In this document: one piece after another, positions 41,890 to 54,563 of the stretch | How the letters are laid out: every line of letters starts with the position of its first letter | How positions within the stretch are numbered: the first letter of the stretch is position 1 | Origin: Limnanthes douglasii subsp. nivea | Lineage: Eukaryota > Streptophyta > Magnoliopsida > Brassicales > Limnanthaceae | Assembly: GCA_036936605.1 (NCBI GenBank) | Contig: JAUPFV010000004.1 | Location: forward strand, 136,967,473 to 137,031,472 | Reading direction: 5' to 3' | Length of the DNA stretch: 64,000 nt | Made by a program: the position numbers and the translations under genes | The notes under the pieces: model-generated | Told to the model about the DNA's origin: nothing | Databases searched by the model: none | Seen by the model: the letters and a program-made list of their open reading frames with translations, nothing else

Positions 41890-42393
41890 CACATTTGGAA
41901 TCAACCTATCAGCTCCTAATAAAAATAGGGACTATAGGTAAAGTGAATTTTCCCTTTGGGACTCAAAACATGTCCTCATAGAATTCCGAAACATTGACGA
42001 TTACAAAAGACCATAGAAAACGAATATTTGGACATTGAATCAGTATTCAATAAGGTTAAAATAGAACTCTCACTTTAACTCTAGGTTTGAATCACCAATT
42101 ACGTTGGTATGGATTTATTACCTAACTTGTCTGAATTCATGTACAATGAGGAGGTGATTCTGGCTATTTCTAAAGCTATTGGGAAGCCACTTATAGTTTG
42201 GATACCATACAAGAATAGGGCAAGATTCAATGTCTGTAAATCTTGGGTTGAATTGGACATTTCTATAGATGTGATATCTAAATTATGTGTAGGTTTTGGA
42301 GAGTCATATGACTTTTGGAAGCAGATTCATTATGATAAAAAGCCATATATTGCCAAAAATTTATCACATTTCTCACATTTCATCTACTTGTAA
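41890..42393 (+). pseudogene. LINE-1(+) ORF1 remnant (gag-like, DUF4283 type)
   Basis: Reading across frames: HVLIEFRNIDDYKR, ESPITLVWIYLPNLSEFMYN, then an open stretch from 42109 with ILAISKAIGKPLIVW, ARFNVCKSWVELDIS and QIHYDKKPYIAKNL. Plant L1-type LINE ORF1 proteins have a DUF4283 region (VWI.LP.LP ... IG.PL) followed by a zinc knuckle introduced by ..Y..KP. Here the knuckle cysteines are not evident. Frameshifts are present upstream of 42109. The 5' end of the element is not defined; 41610-41890 has no recognised coding sequence. Confidence 0.65.
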
Positions 42394-43049
42394 AAAATTA
42401 CTCCATCTTAAGCCAAATAAAATGTAATATCTGTATCCTTTAAAGCCTCAAACTACTCATACAAAATTTGGTAAAATTCCTAACAAAAAATAAAATTTGT
42501 GTCCCTAAAGTGAAATCAATCATCATAAATGAGAAAAGATTGAGGATAAACAAAAGAAAATAAAAATAAAACTCTAATGTTCTATTCACTAGTAAAAAAA
42601 GTGAGATAAAACAGACTACTAAAGAGAGAAGCCACGATATAGAGAAACCCATTAATCAAAACATAGAGATAAACAGAAATACCAATGAGAACTTTGTCTC
42701 TCAAGAGATAAATTAAATTAAAGATATAACAAAACCTGGTATATTATCTAGTTGATGATATTTGAGAAGAAATCATTGAGGCTTCATACACTATTGAAAC
42801 TGGTACTCTATTTACCTTTATTGGATGAGATGGATTGACGAATGAATTATCCTAAATCTCCTTTAGAAGAAACTATTGGTAGTTTAACACAGTTTCCCAT
42901 CAAAGTTACACTTGAGTAAGATCAAGAATTTATAAGGAGGAGAAAGAAGAAGACTAAACCTAACACAAAAAATGATAGTTTCTAAAAAAGCTTGGAATTA
43001 TAAGGGCCATTATGACTCTTCATCAAAATATTGTAAATGATTATCATAA

Positions 43050-46000
43050 TCCTTAGTTGGAATGTGAGAGGATTTCAGAAGAAATAAACAATTAGACTAT
43101 TCCGATATTAAAAAAATGAAAATTTAACTTTTTTGCTATCCAAGAACCAATGATATTTATATCCAAATTATAGGATTTTACTAGGAAGATGGATTTTCAC
43201 ACTGGATTTGATAAATATAAGTAATAAGGTATGGGTATTTTGGAAATAAGAATTTAGGTTGACGTGGTTATAAACAATGAACAATATCATCATCTAAACA
43301 TCAACCACTCTTCTTTAGACAAAGAATTCATCGCGACAATAGTATATGCTAAAATATTAAAGGATCAAAGACTTGACCTGTGGAATAGACTAAGAGAGGT
43401 ATCAGATTCTTCCAGGGAATGGATCATTATGGATAATTTCAGTGCAATATCAAACTCACAAGAACAATAGCCTACACTATTTTTTGTTTGAGAAGTATGG
43501 AATAATTCAATAATATTATACATGATTGTCAATTTAAGGATTTAGGGGTTTTGGGATCAAAATTACCTGGACAAACAACAACAAGTGGAAACGACTGGAC
43601 ATAGTATTATACAATTAAAAATGGCTAGATTACTTTGATAACACAAAAGTAAGGATTTCGCTATAATAGGCTATGACCAAAATCACATGTGTATATTAAT
43701 ATCTATTGAAAAATCCAGTTTTAAAGTCCCCTTTCAAATTCTAAAACATGTGGATTCTACATCCAGATTTCTTAAAACTTATGGAAGAAAACCTGAATGT
43801 TAAGATGCAAGGTCCATATATACTTGTATTTTGGAACAAATTAAAGAGGTTGAAATCAAAATTGAAAAAATGGAATTGAGAATCTTTTAGAAATATCTTT
43901 AAACCATTAGCTTAGTCTAAAGTAGAAGTTCAACATTTAGAAAACTGTCTTGAAGCAAGCAAACCATTAGAAGATTAAATATTACTCTTTAAGGCTAAAA
44001 ATAATCATCTGCAACTATTGGTTACGGAAGAAATGTTTTGGGAACAAAAATGTAGGGCGAATTGAATGAAAAATGAGATAGAATTACCAAAGCCTTTCAC
44101 AACTATGTGAAGAAAAGAATAAAAAGAAACAGCATACATGTTATTAAGGAGGGGAATACTTGGTTAACTGATCAGAATGAGATAGGTAACTCATCAGTTC
44201 TAGACTTCAAATTTTTTTAGCTAAGCTACCAATTTTATCAGAAACTGATGAATTACAAGATATTATCCTTAAGATTATAGCAAATCAAGATAATGAATTA
44301 TATTAAAAATACATGAAGAAAAAGAAATACATAATATTGTGAAAAATTTGAATGCTAATGAAGTTGCAGGGGTTGGTGTTTTAACGCCAGATTCTTTCAA
44401 TATTGGTGGCTCATAATAGAAAACGATATTTGTGCAGTATTGAAATCATTTATTCAAGGTCAGAACATACCTCAAGGTGTCTTCGCAACTGTAATTTCCT
44501 TTATACCTAAAGTAGATGCACCAAAAGCTAGAATGAGTATAGGCCTATAACTCTATGCACTTTTTTTAATAGAACTCTAAAAAACGTTATGAATGTCAAA
44601 ATGTCTAATCTACTTCCCAATATGATATAAATGGAACAATGAGGTTTTGTGAAAAAAAGAAACAAACATGAGAATATTTTATTGACACGGGAACTTTCAA
44701 AAGATCTTAACAAAAATGTCAGATGTGGTAGTCTAATGACCAATATTGATATGTCTAAGGCTTTCAATATATTATCATTCAATTTTTTTCTAAAGGTCAT
44801 GAAAGATTTTGGTTTTAATCATAGATGGATAAAATACATTAGACAATGCACCATTACTCTAAGTTATTCTATTATAGTAAATTGACAACTTAAATGGTAT
44901 TTCAAAGCCACTAAAGGAGTTAGAAAATGAGATCTCATATCTCTAAGTCTATTTATCATTACATAAGAATACCTCATTAGAGGTATAACAACCTTTATAA
45001 TGATAACCATGGAATAAGATTCAAAACCAGAAGCCAAATTGTCATACCGTGTCCTGCTTTCGCCATTGACTTCATTATATTTGGAAATGGTTCTTCCTCA
45101 AATCTTAAGAGAACTCTAGAATTCTTGGAACATTATAAAAGGAGATCTGGTCAAATTCTAGACAAAGAGAAAACAATAATTATAGTATCATCTAAAATCA
45201 CTGAAGCAAGGTTAAACAACATCAAAACATTATCTGGTTTCGAACAAAATCTTCATTTTAAGTACCATGAAATATAGATTCACTCAAAGAAAAGGATTGG
45301 TCCATTTGATGATCTGGTTACAAAAAAAAGATCTAAGATTCAAAAATGGGATGGTAAAAATATTTTCTTTAGAGGAAGGCTAATCCTTACTTAATATGTT
45401 CTCAATGTTATAGATAATTACCACCTATAAATTTTTACACTTCCTAAAACTATCATCTGAAAAATTTAAAAAATGTGTAATAGATATTTGTGGGGATCTA
45501 CCGAGGTTAATAAGACAATAAATTGGTCCAGTTGAACAAGATTTGTAAGCCGTATAGTGAAGGAGGTCTCAACATTCAAAAATTGGAAGAGATGCAAAAT
45601 TATTTCTCTTGTAAAGTGTGGTTTAATATTAGAGAAAATAACGCTCTTTGGGAAAAATACATGCTCTCTCTATATTGTAAAAAAACATACCTTTCGCAAG
45701 CTACACGAATCTCTAATTGCTCGATTACATGGAAACAAATCTTAAAAATCAGAGAAAAAACTGAAAGATATTTATAATGGAAACTAGAGAAGGGTGAGAT
45801 AGGTTTTTTATTAGAAAAATGGAGTGATAAGAATGCTCTTATTCAATTCTGAAGAAGTCCCATCGTAGAAGAAACAGTAAACATCTTTTAGATATACAAG
45901 GACCAAAATATTGACAAGCTCAATAATGTTGTAATATCTTCTAATATTGCGAAGATAAAGAAACTAAAAATAAATCCAGACACTGATGATCAAATAAAAT

Positions 46001-46980
46001 GGTCTCTATCAAAATCAGGGGAATTCAGTACCAAAAATAACATGGAACGAGATAGGAGAGAAAGAAACTAGATCTTACATTTTCAAGAGAATTTTGAATA
46101 ATGTTGTTCCTAAAAAATTCTCATGTCTGATTTGGAGAATCTTGAAAGTCTTTATACCAACTGACTCTCATCTGTAAAGGAAAGTTTTTTTATTAGCATA
46201 TAAATATCAATACTGTAATGCATGGGAAAAAATAACCATGTTTTTGTTGAATGTAAACTGTCTTGGGAAGTTTGGATACATTTTGCTGGTATTTTTAGGC
46301 TATATATTTCAAAACACATGACTCTCTCTCACATGATTCGAACATGGTTTTGGTCTACTGAAAAAGAAGTCTACATAAGAAAAATACTTCCACCTCTCAT
46401 ATGCTGGTATCTATGAAATGCAAGAAATCAATCTATATACTAATATCAAATCATCACTATAAAACCAGGTTTAGATCATACTTACAATCTATTAACAAGA
46501 ATAATCATAGCTGGTCTTTTTGAAAAAACTCATTAGCAAGGTGATATTAACATTGGTTATGAACTTGGTTGTTATCAATTCAAAAGCATGTCTAGGAATT
46601 ACATTTCTACAAAATATAATAAGCCTATTGCTAATAGGATGAAACTCAACACATGTGTGTCATGTTCACAAATAAGAGTCAACAAGTGGAGGAATTATAA
46701 TAGTTCATTAAGGGAATATTTCCTTGCCTGTGGTAGGATTTATGGGAAATAATTCTCCAATTTTAGCATAATACAGAGCTTCACTTGATGGTCTTTAAAT
46801 TTGCAGAGACAATAATATATATCACTTGGATATTGAAATAAATTCTGTTGAGTTGATCGAAAGAGGGAAACTATCATGGTATCTATCTCGATTAATAAAG
46901 TATTACAAGAAACTTATTTTTAAAATTAAATCAATACATCACATAAAATACGTCATATCTGATTTTAAATTCCATGCTAT
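43050..46980 (+). pseudogene. LINE-1(+) ORF2 remnant (endonuclease, RT, zf-RVT, RNase H)
   Basis: Domains appear in the expected order. Endonuclease start LSWNVRGFQKK at about 43053, then ATIVYAKILKDQRLDLWNRL and IIMDNFSAIS (GDFN box mutated) up to 43470. RT from about 44530: RPITLC, GFVKKRNKHENILLTREL, IDMSKAFNILS, and CPAFAIDFIIFG (FADD box changed) near 45055. NRYLWGSTEV near 45480 and GLNIQKLEEM follow, then the reverse-transcriptase zinc-finger region with VFVECKLSWEVW near 46245. An RNase H-like tail lies near 46770-46980 (ASLDGLN, LDIEINSVELIERGK). Stops and frameshifts are scattered throughout. Together with ORF1 it forms a roughly 5 kb L1-type LINE of old age. Confidence 0.8.
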
Positions 46981-46999
46981 TATGATTTAGATTTGCGCC

Positions 47000-49430
47000 T
47001 AAAATTTTGTTTGACCTACTTTCAAGATTCTGAAATGAGGCTCAAATTTTTTAATCCTATTTCAAAGCTTGTAAATTTTCATTATTTAATAAATATTTTA
47101 TTTTTTGTTAAAAAAATAATTATAAATAAAATACTTTAATTTGCTTACTTTTGAGTTATTAATGAATTAAGAGCAAAAAGGAGAAAATAAACGAAGAAGA
47201 GTGGATAAGAAGAGACAAACAATTAAATAAAATTCAAATGAAATTAATAAGGTTTCTTAAAAATAAATTATAATTTCTATTATTTAATTTAAAAGAATAA
47301 ATTAATTCATTTATTTTATTTGATGATAATTTTAATTAATTGTTATGAAGATTAGTTTTATTTGTAGGAGCCAATGGTTCCGAAAGAAGCCAATAACGTT
47401 TCTGATTAATAAAAAGCAAACACCAAACACAAAACATCGAGAAAGTGAAGACATATACCAAACATAGTCTTTTTCACATTTTATTATCTTTTATCATCGG
47501 TTTTTATGTTTTTTTGTTTTGTGATTAGGATTATACTCAGTATGAGCTGAAACATTTGTGTTCTATGGTCATAAAACCTTGGTTTATACATTTATTCATG
47601 AATTATATTTTGGAATTTAATTTCTTTTTGTACATATTTATTTTCAGTATGAGTAGTAATCTTAATGCTTTTAATTTCCAACAGGTTAATTGAATGATAA
47701 TAAGATTTAGGTTGAGACCGAGAGGTAGAATCTACTTCAGATCTATAATAATATCACTACGTTGAATGAGTAGTATGCTACGGTCATGATTTTATAAAAT
47801 CCAAACTATGTTCATAGAGTTTTATGACCTAATTGTAGGAGATATGAGATGAGATATATAACTAACTAGTCATACAAAATGGTTAGTTATATGAGATCGA
47901 GAGATGATTATAACACTCTGAAAGAGAACCTGACTTTGAAAACAATAAGTACATATTAAATTTAATTAATTATCAAAATTCTAAATAAGTTGTATATCAA
48001 TGTTCCAAAAACACTAGAACAACTTTCTCTCATTGTTTTCAAACTTTATGTTTAATTTCAATTTTATTCACTTTTCTTTCATTAAATTTTATAGTTTACT
48101 ACACCTAATCTTGATCCAAAATATGACAAACGAAACTTCTATGTTTTATTTTTTAATTAGAAATGTTATACATTAGAATTTAGATTTAATTTAAATTTAA
48201 AAATAAATCTCTAGGGTTTGATAATTCCCGAGTTTAAATACTCATAAAAACTATAACATAATTGTACGCTTGCGATTTTTTATCAAGTCATTTGTTTTAT
48301 CTGAGTTATGGAGTGTATTTTTTCATAACCATAAAACTCTCTTGGCTAGATGCGGATTTAATAATACTTTTACAAAATATTACATTTATTCAAGATAATA
48401 TCCCATCTTCTTGCAAATAAAAACTAACTACTTCCAAAACCAAACTGACTGTTGTTGAGTAATTTTGGTCATTTCTTGACAAAAAGCTTCTTGACACTAA
48501 GGCCGAAGCCAATATTGTAAATCAAAGCTCCAAAAAAATTTGGATGATTTGAGGTTGAAAAATAATTAATTTCAGGAACTTCTGCTTGGTGAACGTCATG
48601 CTATGACCCATGATTTAATTGTTTAGCATGCAGAAATGATTGAGTTTGCTCGTGTAGTTTTTATAGAGGCTCCTTCCAATTTAGTCCTAGACTTTCACGA
48701 CTAATATGCCAATGTTAATTAAGATTTATTTTGGTATTATATTAATGCCCAAGCAACTGATGACTCACATTGTCCCATCCAACGATGTGTATGCCTTTAT
48801 TAACAATGTTTAGACTTGACCTCTTATTTTATTTTATTTTTTAATATTGAAGTTTTTTAATGTCTTTTTATGTATGTTTGTACTAAGACTCTTATTTTAT
48901 TTTGGAGTACTCTTATGTTATATTTTTGTTTGACGTGTCTTTGGGTTTTTTGTTAAACACTTAAGGTGCACTATTTTTTCTATTGATTGATCAATTTCAA
49001 TAGAGCAATAATTTATTTTTAAACATGTAAGTTCTTTGCTTGGAGTTGTTTTAGAATTTTACAAGCAAATTTAGGGTGCATGAATCCTGTTAGGATTTTC
49101 CCCTATTTTTGTTTGAAGAAATTGAAGCTTATTTTTTGTATAATAATGGATTTTTAATCATCAGAGTATTGTTATCAAGTTTTTTTTAACCTTTGAGTGT
49201 TTCCGATGGAATACTTTATTATATAATCACTACTTTTTTAATCGTCTGAGGCTTGTTTTTGTTTCTTTTTTAGAGAATTTTGGAAAGCCTTCGGTGTTCA
49301 TGATGGAGTCCATTTACTAGCTTCTTGGAATCTTATGCTTAAAAGTACGCTTCTTCTTCAAAATATAAAATGAAAGTTATCTTTTTGTAGAAAAAATATA
49401 ATATTAATGTTGAATTCCTTCTTAAAACCT
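47000..49430. other. AT-rich stretch without a recognisable gene
   Basis: Begins with the probable 3' end of the LINE (A/T-rich tail around 47090-47130). A helical-looking broken coding stretch at about 48450-48560 (FWSFLDKKLLDTKAEANIVN) has a Lys/Glu pattern like the fragment near 33470, which may indicate a shared gag-like repeat. Nothing else can be supported. Confidence 0.35.
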
Positions 49431-49439
49431 TCACGTGCC

Positions 49440-51165
49440 ACGAATGTAGGAAAGCCTAGATCTCTTTGGTTTAGTAAATATGTTTACAAATAGTAGTAAG
49501 TTACAAGCTTAAGTCTTAAGAATTATATTGGAGTTTCAAGTGTTATATAATTCAAGGGTGCCAAACTTGGTCTCCTTCTTCATCTAGTAATTTGTAAGTT
49601 GATGGTTTCACTTTGGCTTCAACCATGAAATGATCATCCAATTTTGGAACCAATTTATCGAGAATGTTGTCTTTTGTGTGAAGAAAAATGCTTCATAATA
49701 CCTTGTATCCGGATTACTAACTCTTGAACGACATATTAGAATTCTATATATTCTTTATTAATGTCTTGTAATGTTCTGATCGAAGATGCGCTTTGACTCT
49801 TCTTTCTTGAATTACACACGTGGAGAAGAACTTCGAGTTTTTGTTTTACTTGCTATACCATACGCTACAATCCTATGAGATGACAAACATATTTCAGTTG
49901 GTACTACTGCATTCATTCCATATGCCATGATAAATGGTATTTCTTTTATTGTGGTTCTGTATGACCATAAAACCTCTTGTATGAAATCCATCAAGGCTCA
50001 TAATGCTCCCTCCATTATCTTCTTAATACCCTTCTCGTATTGTCTAGTTAGTTACTCCAATGTGTCCATTGGTTTGAGGATGAAAATGGAGAAGGAAATA
50101 TTTACTTTATTCCTTTATGAGCGCACAACTTTGTGAGTTTTTCATTTTGAAATTAAAATTCATTATCCATAGTAACGACCCTTGTAATACTAATTCTGAA
50201 ATATATATTTATATTAAGTAAGTTATTACCTCTATTGACGTGATGTTTACTAATGATTGTGTCTCCAACCGGTTAAAGAAGTAATCTATGGTGACTAGTA
50301 TAAACTTTCTTCCACTTGAAGCTATTGGTGAAGGTTTCACAATATCTAAACATCATATGCCGAATGAGATTGCTTTGTATAAAATTGGCGAATCGTTGAC
50401 ATGTGTCACATTTCTTTACATTTTTCTTCACATCCTTCATTATTGTTGGCAAATAATAGTATAGAAGAAGTAGTTTTTGGTAAAATTTACTGTGTCCAAT
50501 TTCGTTCTCCATCATGTAGTTCTTCCATGAATAAATTTTCTTTATCTATGCTGACTCACCAAAGTAGGATCTCAATTAGCCCTCTTTTTTATAATGTGCT
50601 TAATTCTCAGACGATCTTGTTAACTTCATATTTATCTTTCTTGAGTTTCCTCTTTCTTTGGGGAGCACACCTTCAATAATATATTTTTTTATGAGAGGTC
50701 TTCAATTTTTTTTTCTTATCCTTCTATTATAATTAATTATTTTGATATAGATAATGAGAGGAAATGGTTGGCTAATGTAAAAGATCTTTTTTCCTAACGG
50801 ATTATTCTTGGGGCCAAAGATGAGCAACCTAAAAATATGAGTTCATCAACTGCAGAATTCTTAGATCTCGTGACTTTTTTGAATTTAACATGCTCAAACT
50901 ATGCAACTAATTATTATAGCTCTTTGAATTAATGAACAATGTTGTCATTGTTTCCTTCAGCTTGCGTTGATGCCTGATTAACGACTAATTGAGAGTCAGT
51001 AATAAGTCGTACTCTTCTAGCTCTGCAGATCTTTGTCAGCTGAAGTCCAACGATTGTGGCTTTGTACTCAACTTCATTATTGGATGCTTGAAATTCGGAC
51101 TTGGTGTATTGGTTTAGGATATCCCATGTTGGAGATATAACTGGACAATTCCAAAAGATCACTAA
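49440..51165 (-). pseudogene. Ty3/gypsy pol remnant (RNase H to integrase C-terminus)
   Basis: Reading leftward on the minus strand: 51162-50929 is RNase H (FQASNNEVEYKATIVGLQL, RVRLITDSQLVVNQ), matching the SNNEAEYEALIAGLxLA..TDSQLVV box. 50515-50273 is the integrase zinc-binding region (LYYYLPTIMKDVKKNVKKCDTC, i.e. YWPxM..D....VKxCDxCQ). 49994-49812 is the late integrase (EVLWSYRTT, FIMAYGMNAVVPTEI). Near 49630-49560 is the chromodomain-proximal tail (VKPSTYKLLDEEGDQVWHP). The order is RNase H then integrase, as in Ty3/gypsy. The integrase core is mostly missing and frames shift between blocks, so this is an old fragment. No LTRs were recognised. Confidence 0.8.
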
Positions 51166-51899
51166 GTACGCAATAAAGACTAAACAAAGTTTGTTTCATT
51201 TTTGTTTATGAACCATAAAGGGACAAGAAAATATATATTAAACAACACAACAATTTAGATGGAAATATTTCCAAGTAAAAGTAAAAAAACTATAGAGCAT
51301 CAAAAGTATAAATACTGAAAAATAAACATCAATCAGAAATAAATACATAATATTTGGAACAAACTCACAAAGTATGTAATGAATTCATATCTTAACATTC
51401 AACCGTAAAAATAACAATCTTGTCGTCGGCATATAAATTTTCTAGATCTTGAGATTCACGTCTCTTATTTTGTTTGATATAATTTTCTCACTATATTTCT
51501 TCTGTGTTTTTTTTGTATATTCATTTCTACTCTTCAATATCCTTTTATAGAAATTTAAAAGATAAATACAAGAGTTCATTGAATATCGATTTAATGCAAA
51601 AATATGTGAAGACGCACCTAATTCACTATTGCAAGTTATTCAATTCATTTAATTTTTTGTTCATATCACCATCACATTGATTATGATTCTAAATATGATG
51701 AACCAACACCACAAAACTCTCACTTCCAAATTAGTTGGGAAGAACTAATACCCCAACCTTCGAAAAACATATCTTAATTTTTTATAATGAGAAGTTATTC
51801 ATTATCTCGAACCCATTCTCGTCGAAATATATTTTTTCAAGTTGTCACAACTTGGAATCTAGTTTATCTTATATCCAATGAATTCTTACGTTAATATGT

Positions 51900-53050
51900 T
51901 TGGTCTGAGAATAATAAGCATAAGTGAATTGCACTTTAATTGTCATAATAAATGATAAAGTTTTCTTGTGTATAACAAAATTGTTTAATTTTATCCATAT
52001 TAAATTTAGAGATTTAGATTCTTATATATCCACTCATGTGGTACTTAATTATACTATAGAGATTTTACAAGCTTCGGTTATATATATGTTATAAATCAAC
52101 ACATTTTTGTAGCTTTGATTGCCACAATATGTCATCTTACAAAAATTTCATGTGTCCTGACATGGATTTGCAATATTCTTCATTCTCAACAATATTAAAG
52201 TTTTGTGACAGTCTAACACGGTTTCTTTGGAGCTAAAACTCAAGCACAATTTTGATGTACCTCGAAAATACTTGAGAATATATTTAACTACAATCCAGTG
52301 TGATTTTCCTAGATTTGATGGGTACCGACTTACAACTCTTACACTATAATATAATTCGATTCTCGTACAGACATCACATAAATCAAACTACAAATGACAG
52401 ATGCTACGAGATATTATTCTTCTCTAATTGATATATTTTATCTATAGGAAATCACTTCAAACTTAAATCGAAATTTTGTGCAAGCGAAGAACTAACTGGT
52501 TTTACCGTGTCAATGTTGAATCTTTGCAATATTTTCTTGAAGTATCTCTAATATGATAGAAATTAGTTTTTGCGATCTTAAAAAATATTTATACAGAATA
52601 TATGTCTAGCTGGTCATAAATCTTTCACGTTAATATATTTTCTTAAGATATTTGTTAAAATAGTTATTTTTGTTTTGCCACGGCCAATGACTAACATGCG
52701 AGCAACATAAAATAAATAAAAAATCAAAAAATCATTATTGTCATACCTGTTTATAAATACGCATTGGTCAGTTAAAGCCTTGTTCAACCCATAATCTACC
52801 ATGAGTGCCTCAAATGTTTTATAACACTACCGAGGTGCTTGTTTTAAGCCATACAACCTATTCTTTAGTTGACATATCAATTATTTTTTATCTTTAACCT
52901 AGATTTCCTCAGTTTGATGTAAATTTCCTCATCTAGATCATCGTATAAGAAATTCATTTTGACTTCCAGTTGTTTGATTTTGACTTCGAGTTACTAATTA
53001 ATCCACTTATTTATTTATTTTTTGGCTCATTTCACTTTCACATTAGTTAT
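51900..53050 (-). pseudogene. Ty1/copia reverse transcriptase/RNase H remnant
   Basis: On the minus strand, from right to left: DDLDEEIYIKLRKS near 52940-52900, APRCYKTFEALMVDYGL near 52850-52790, then 52802-52614 open with TDQCVFINRYDNNDF, YLFYVARMLVIG and LRKYINVKDL. Near 52370-52250 are SVRVVSRYPSNLGKSHW and VVKYILKYFRGTS. These match copia RT (LYGLKQAPRxWY, CVF, LLYVDDMLIxG, FxMKDLG) and the region before RNase H (VSRFMSNPGKEHWxAVKxILRYLRGT). The catalytic YVDD reads YVAR. Multiple stops; no LTRs seen. It is unrelated to the younger copia element at 54157. Confidence 0.8.
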
Positions 53051-54151
53051 GGTTTCAAAATAAGGATATCTATTTAATTTATTAGTATTATTTTAATATA
53101 TATTAATTCAATTCTTCAAAAAAAATTATGAGTAGATAAAATATTTGGTGTTACTATGATGAATACATAATAGAAAAAGTTAAGCATCTTATAAACTCAA
53201 AACTGAACTTATTCACCTTTTATTATCTCAAAATGAGATTAATACCATCTACCATCCATTTAAGTTTGGAAACCACCATTTAATCTCCAACTTTGTTTTA
53301 ATATTTCACGTATCATTAGTTACCATATAAGGCTTTTATTAATTTACCAAACACTTTTTATTTTATATATATTCTCTCTTATTTCTATATCTTCTCTTTT
53401 CATTTTTTTTTCAAATCAAGAAAGAAATAGCAAAATCTATTTTTGTAATCTCGTAACTTTATTTATGTATAGTCTACGGGGTTCAATTTATGAGAATTCC
53501 TGTAGTCACTTTTAGCCATCATACATTTATCGTAGGTAAGAAATTCCAGTGCATTCAAGAGTTTTTTTTTTTCGAAATAAAAAAAACAGAGTTATCATTG
53601 TCTAAAATAATATTTGAGTATGAATGAGTACGCAAAATCTCTTACACAAGATTCACAAGTCTCTAGTAATATGTATAATACCATATTTGAATCTTTCTGT
53701 GTATTTACTTCTTATCTCTTTTTGTTTGAAATGGACAATTTCGGATCTTTAAAAACTTGTGAACGTAAACAACAATCGCAAATAAAAGGTAAAAATAATG
53801 TGATTCGTGATTTTTTATTTAACTATGAAATGTGAACTATATTTTTTATGCGAATAGGAATCAAGAATGTATATACAAAAATTTGTGAACGTAATGGAAA
53901 TGTGAATCGCGGATGTAATGTTTTTTAGAACCTTTAATTTGCGATTCACATTTAAACCAAAAAAAAATATTGAAAAAATTAACCTCAAAATCTAGATTCT
54001 CATTTCTTTCGATCCGTTTCACAATTTGCGTGATATTTTTTATCTTTAATACGTGAATCGTTATATAAAAAACAATCTTTTTTAATTTTGCGATTCATAT
54101 TTTGATATAAAAAAATATTTTTAATTCGCAACTCACATCCGCATTGCAAAT

Positions 54152-54156
54152 CAAGG
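54152..54156. repeat. Target-site duplication of the copia element, left copy
   Basis: CAAGG immediately before the 5' LTR, repeated at 58051-58055 after the 3' LTR. Five bases is the normal length for LTR retrotransposon integration. Confidence 0.9.
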
Positions 54157-54507
54157 TGTTGTGAATGAGTCGAATAGTGCCTTGACAGTGTACTGTGTCC
54201 GGCAGTACAGTTTTGTTGTTGGATAGTGATATTGTCCAATTACTTGAGTTAGTCTTGTGGTATGAGCCCATTAGGCCCATAGTCTAGTAAGTCTATTAAT
54301 TCCCTATAAATAGATTACTAGGGCGACACAAAACACAATCTGAAATCTGTAACCTTTTCTATCATAGTGAAACTCTTTTCTCTGGCGGCGCCCGTGGACG
54401 TAGACAATTGTCGAACCACGTTAAATCCTGTGTTTCATTTAAATATTTCATTCGCATATATTCTGTGCTTGAGCCATTTTGTGATAATTGCATAGTATTT
54501 TATAACA
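54157..54507 (+). repeat. Copia 5' LTR
   Basis: Begins TGTTGTGAATGAGTC and ends TTTTATAACA. A TATA box TATAAATAG lies at 54305, with the transcribed region probably starting near 54335. The 3' LTR carries TATAAATTG at the same place. Confidence 0.95.
54305..54313 (+). promoter_or_regulatory. TATA box in the 5' LTR
   Basis: TATAAATAG about 150 bp into the LTR, the only good TATA box there. It would drive the genomic RNA from the U3/R boundary about 30 bp downstream. Confidence 0.6.
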
Positions 54508-54511
54508 AAAT

Positions 54512-54524
54512 TGGTATCAGAGCC
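54512..54524 (+). other. Primer-binding site (initiator tRNA-Met)
   Basis: TGGTATCAGAGCC starts four bases after the 5' LTR. This is the standard plant copia primer-binding site, complementary to the 3' end of initiator methionine tRNA. Confidence 0.95.
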
Positions 54525-54563
54525 ACGTGGTGAAATTAGGGCTTTTGCAATTAGGGTTTCACA

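Noticed and set aside
43655..43672. 'gatttcgctataatagg' resembling the MULE TIR-like motif
   Set aside because: Single, unpaired and inside LINE ORF2; probably chance.
54512..54524. tRNA-like sequence after the 5' LTR
   Set aside because: It is the 13-base primer-binding site, not a tRNA gene.
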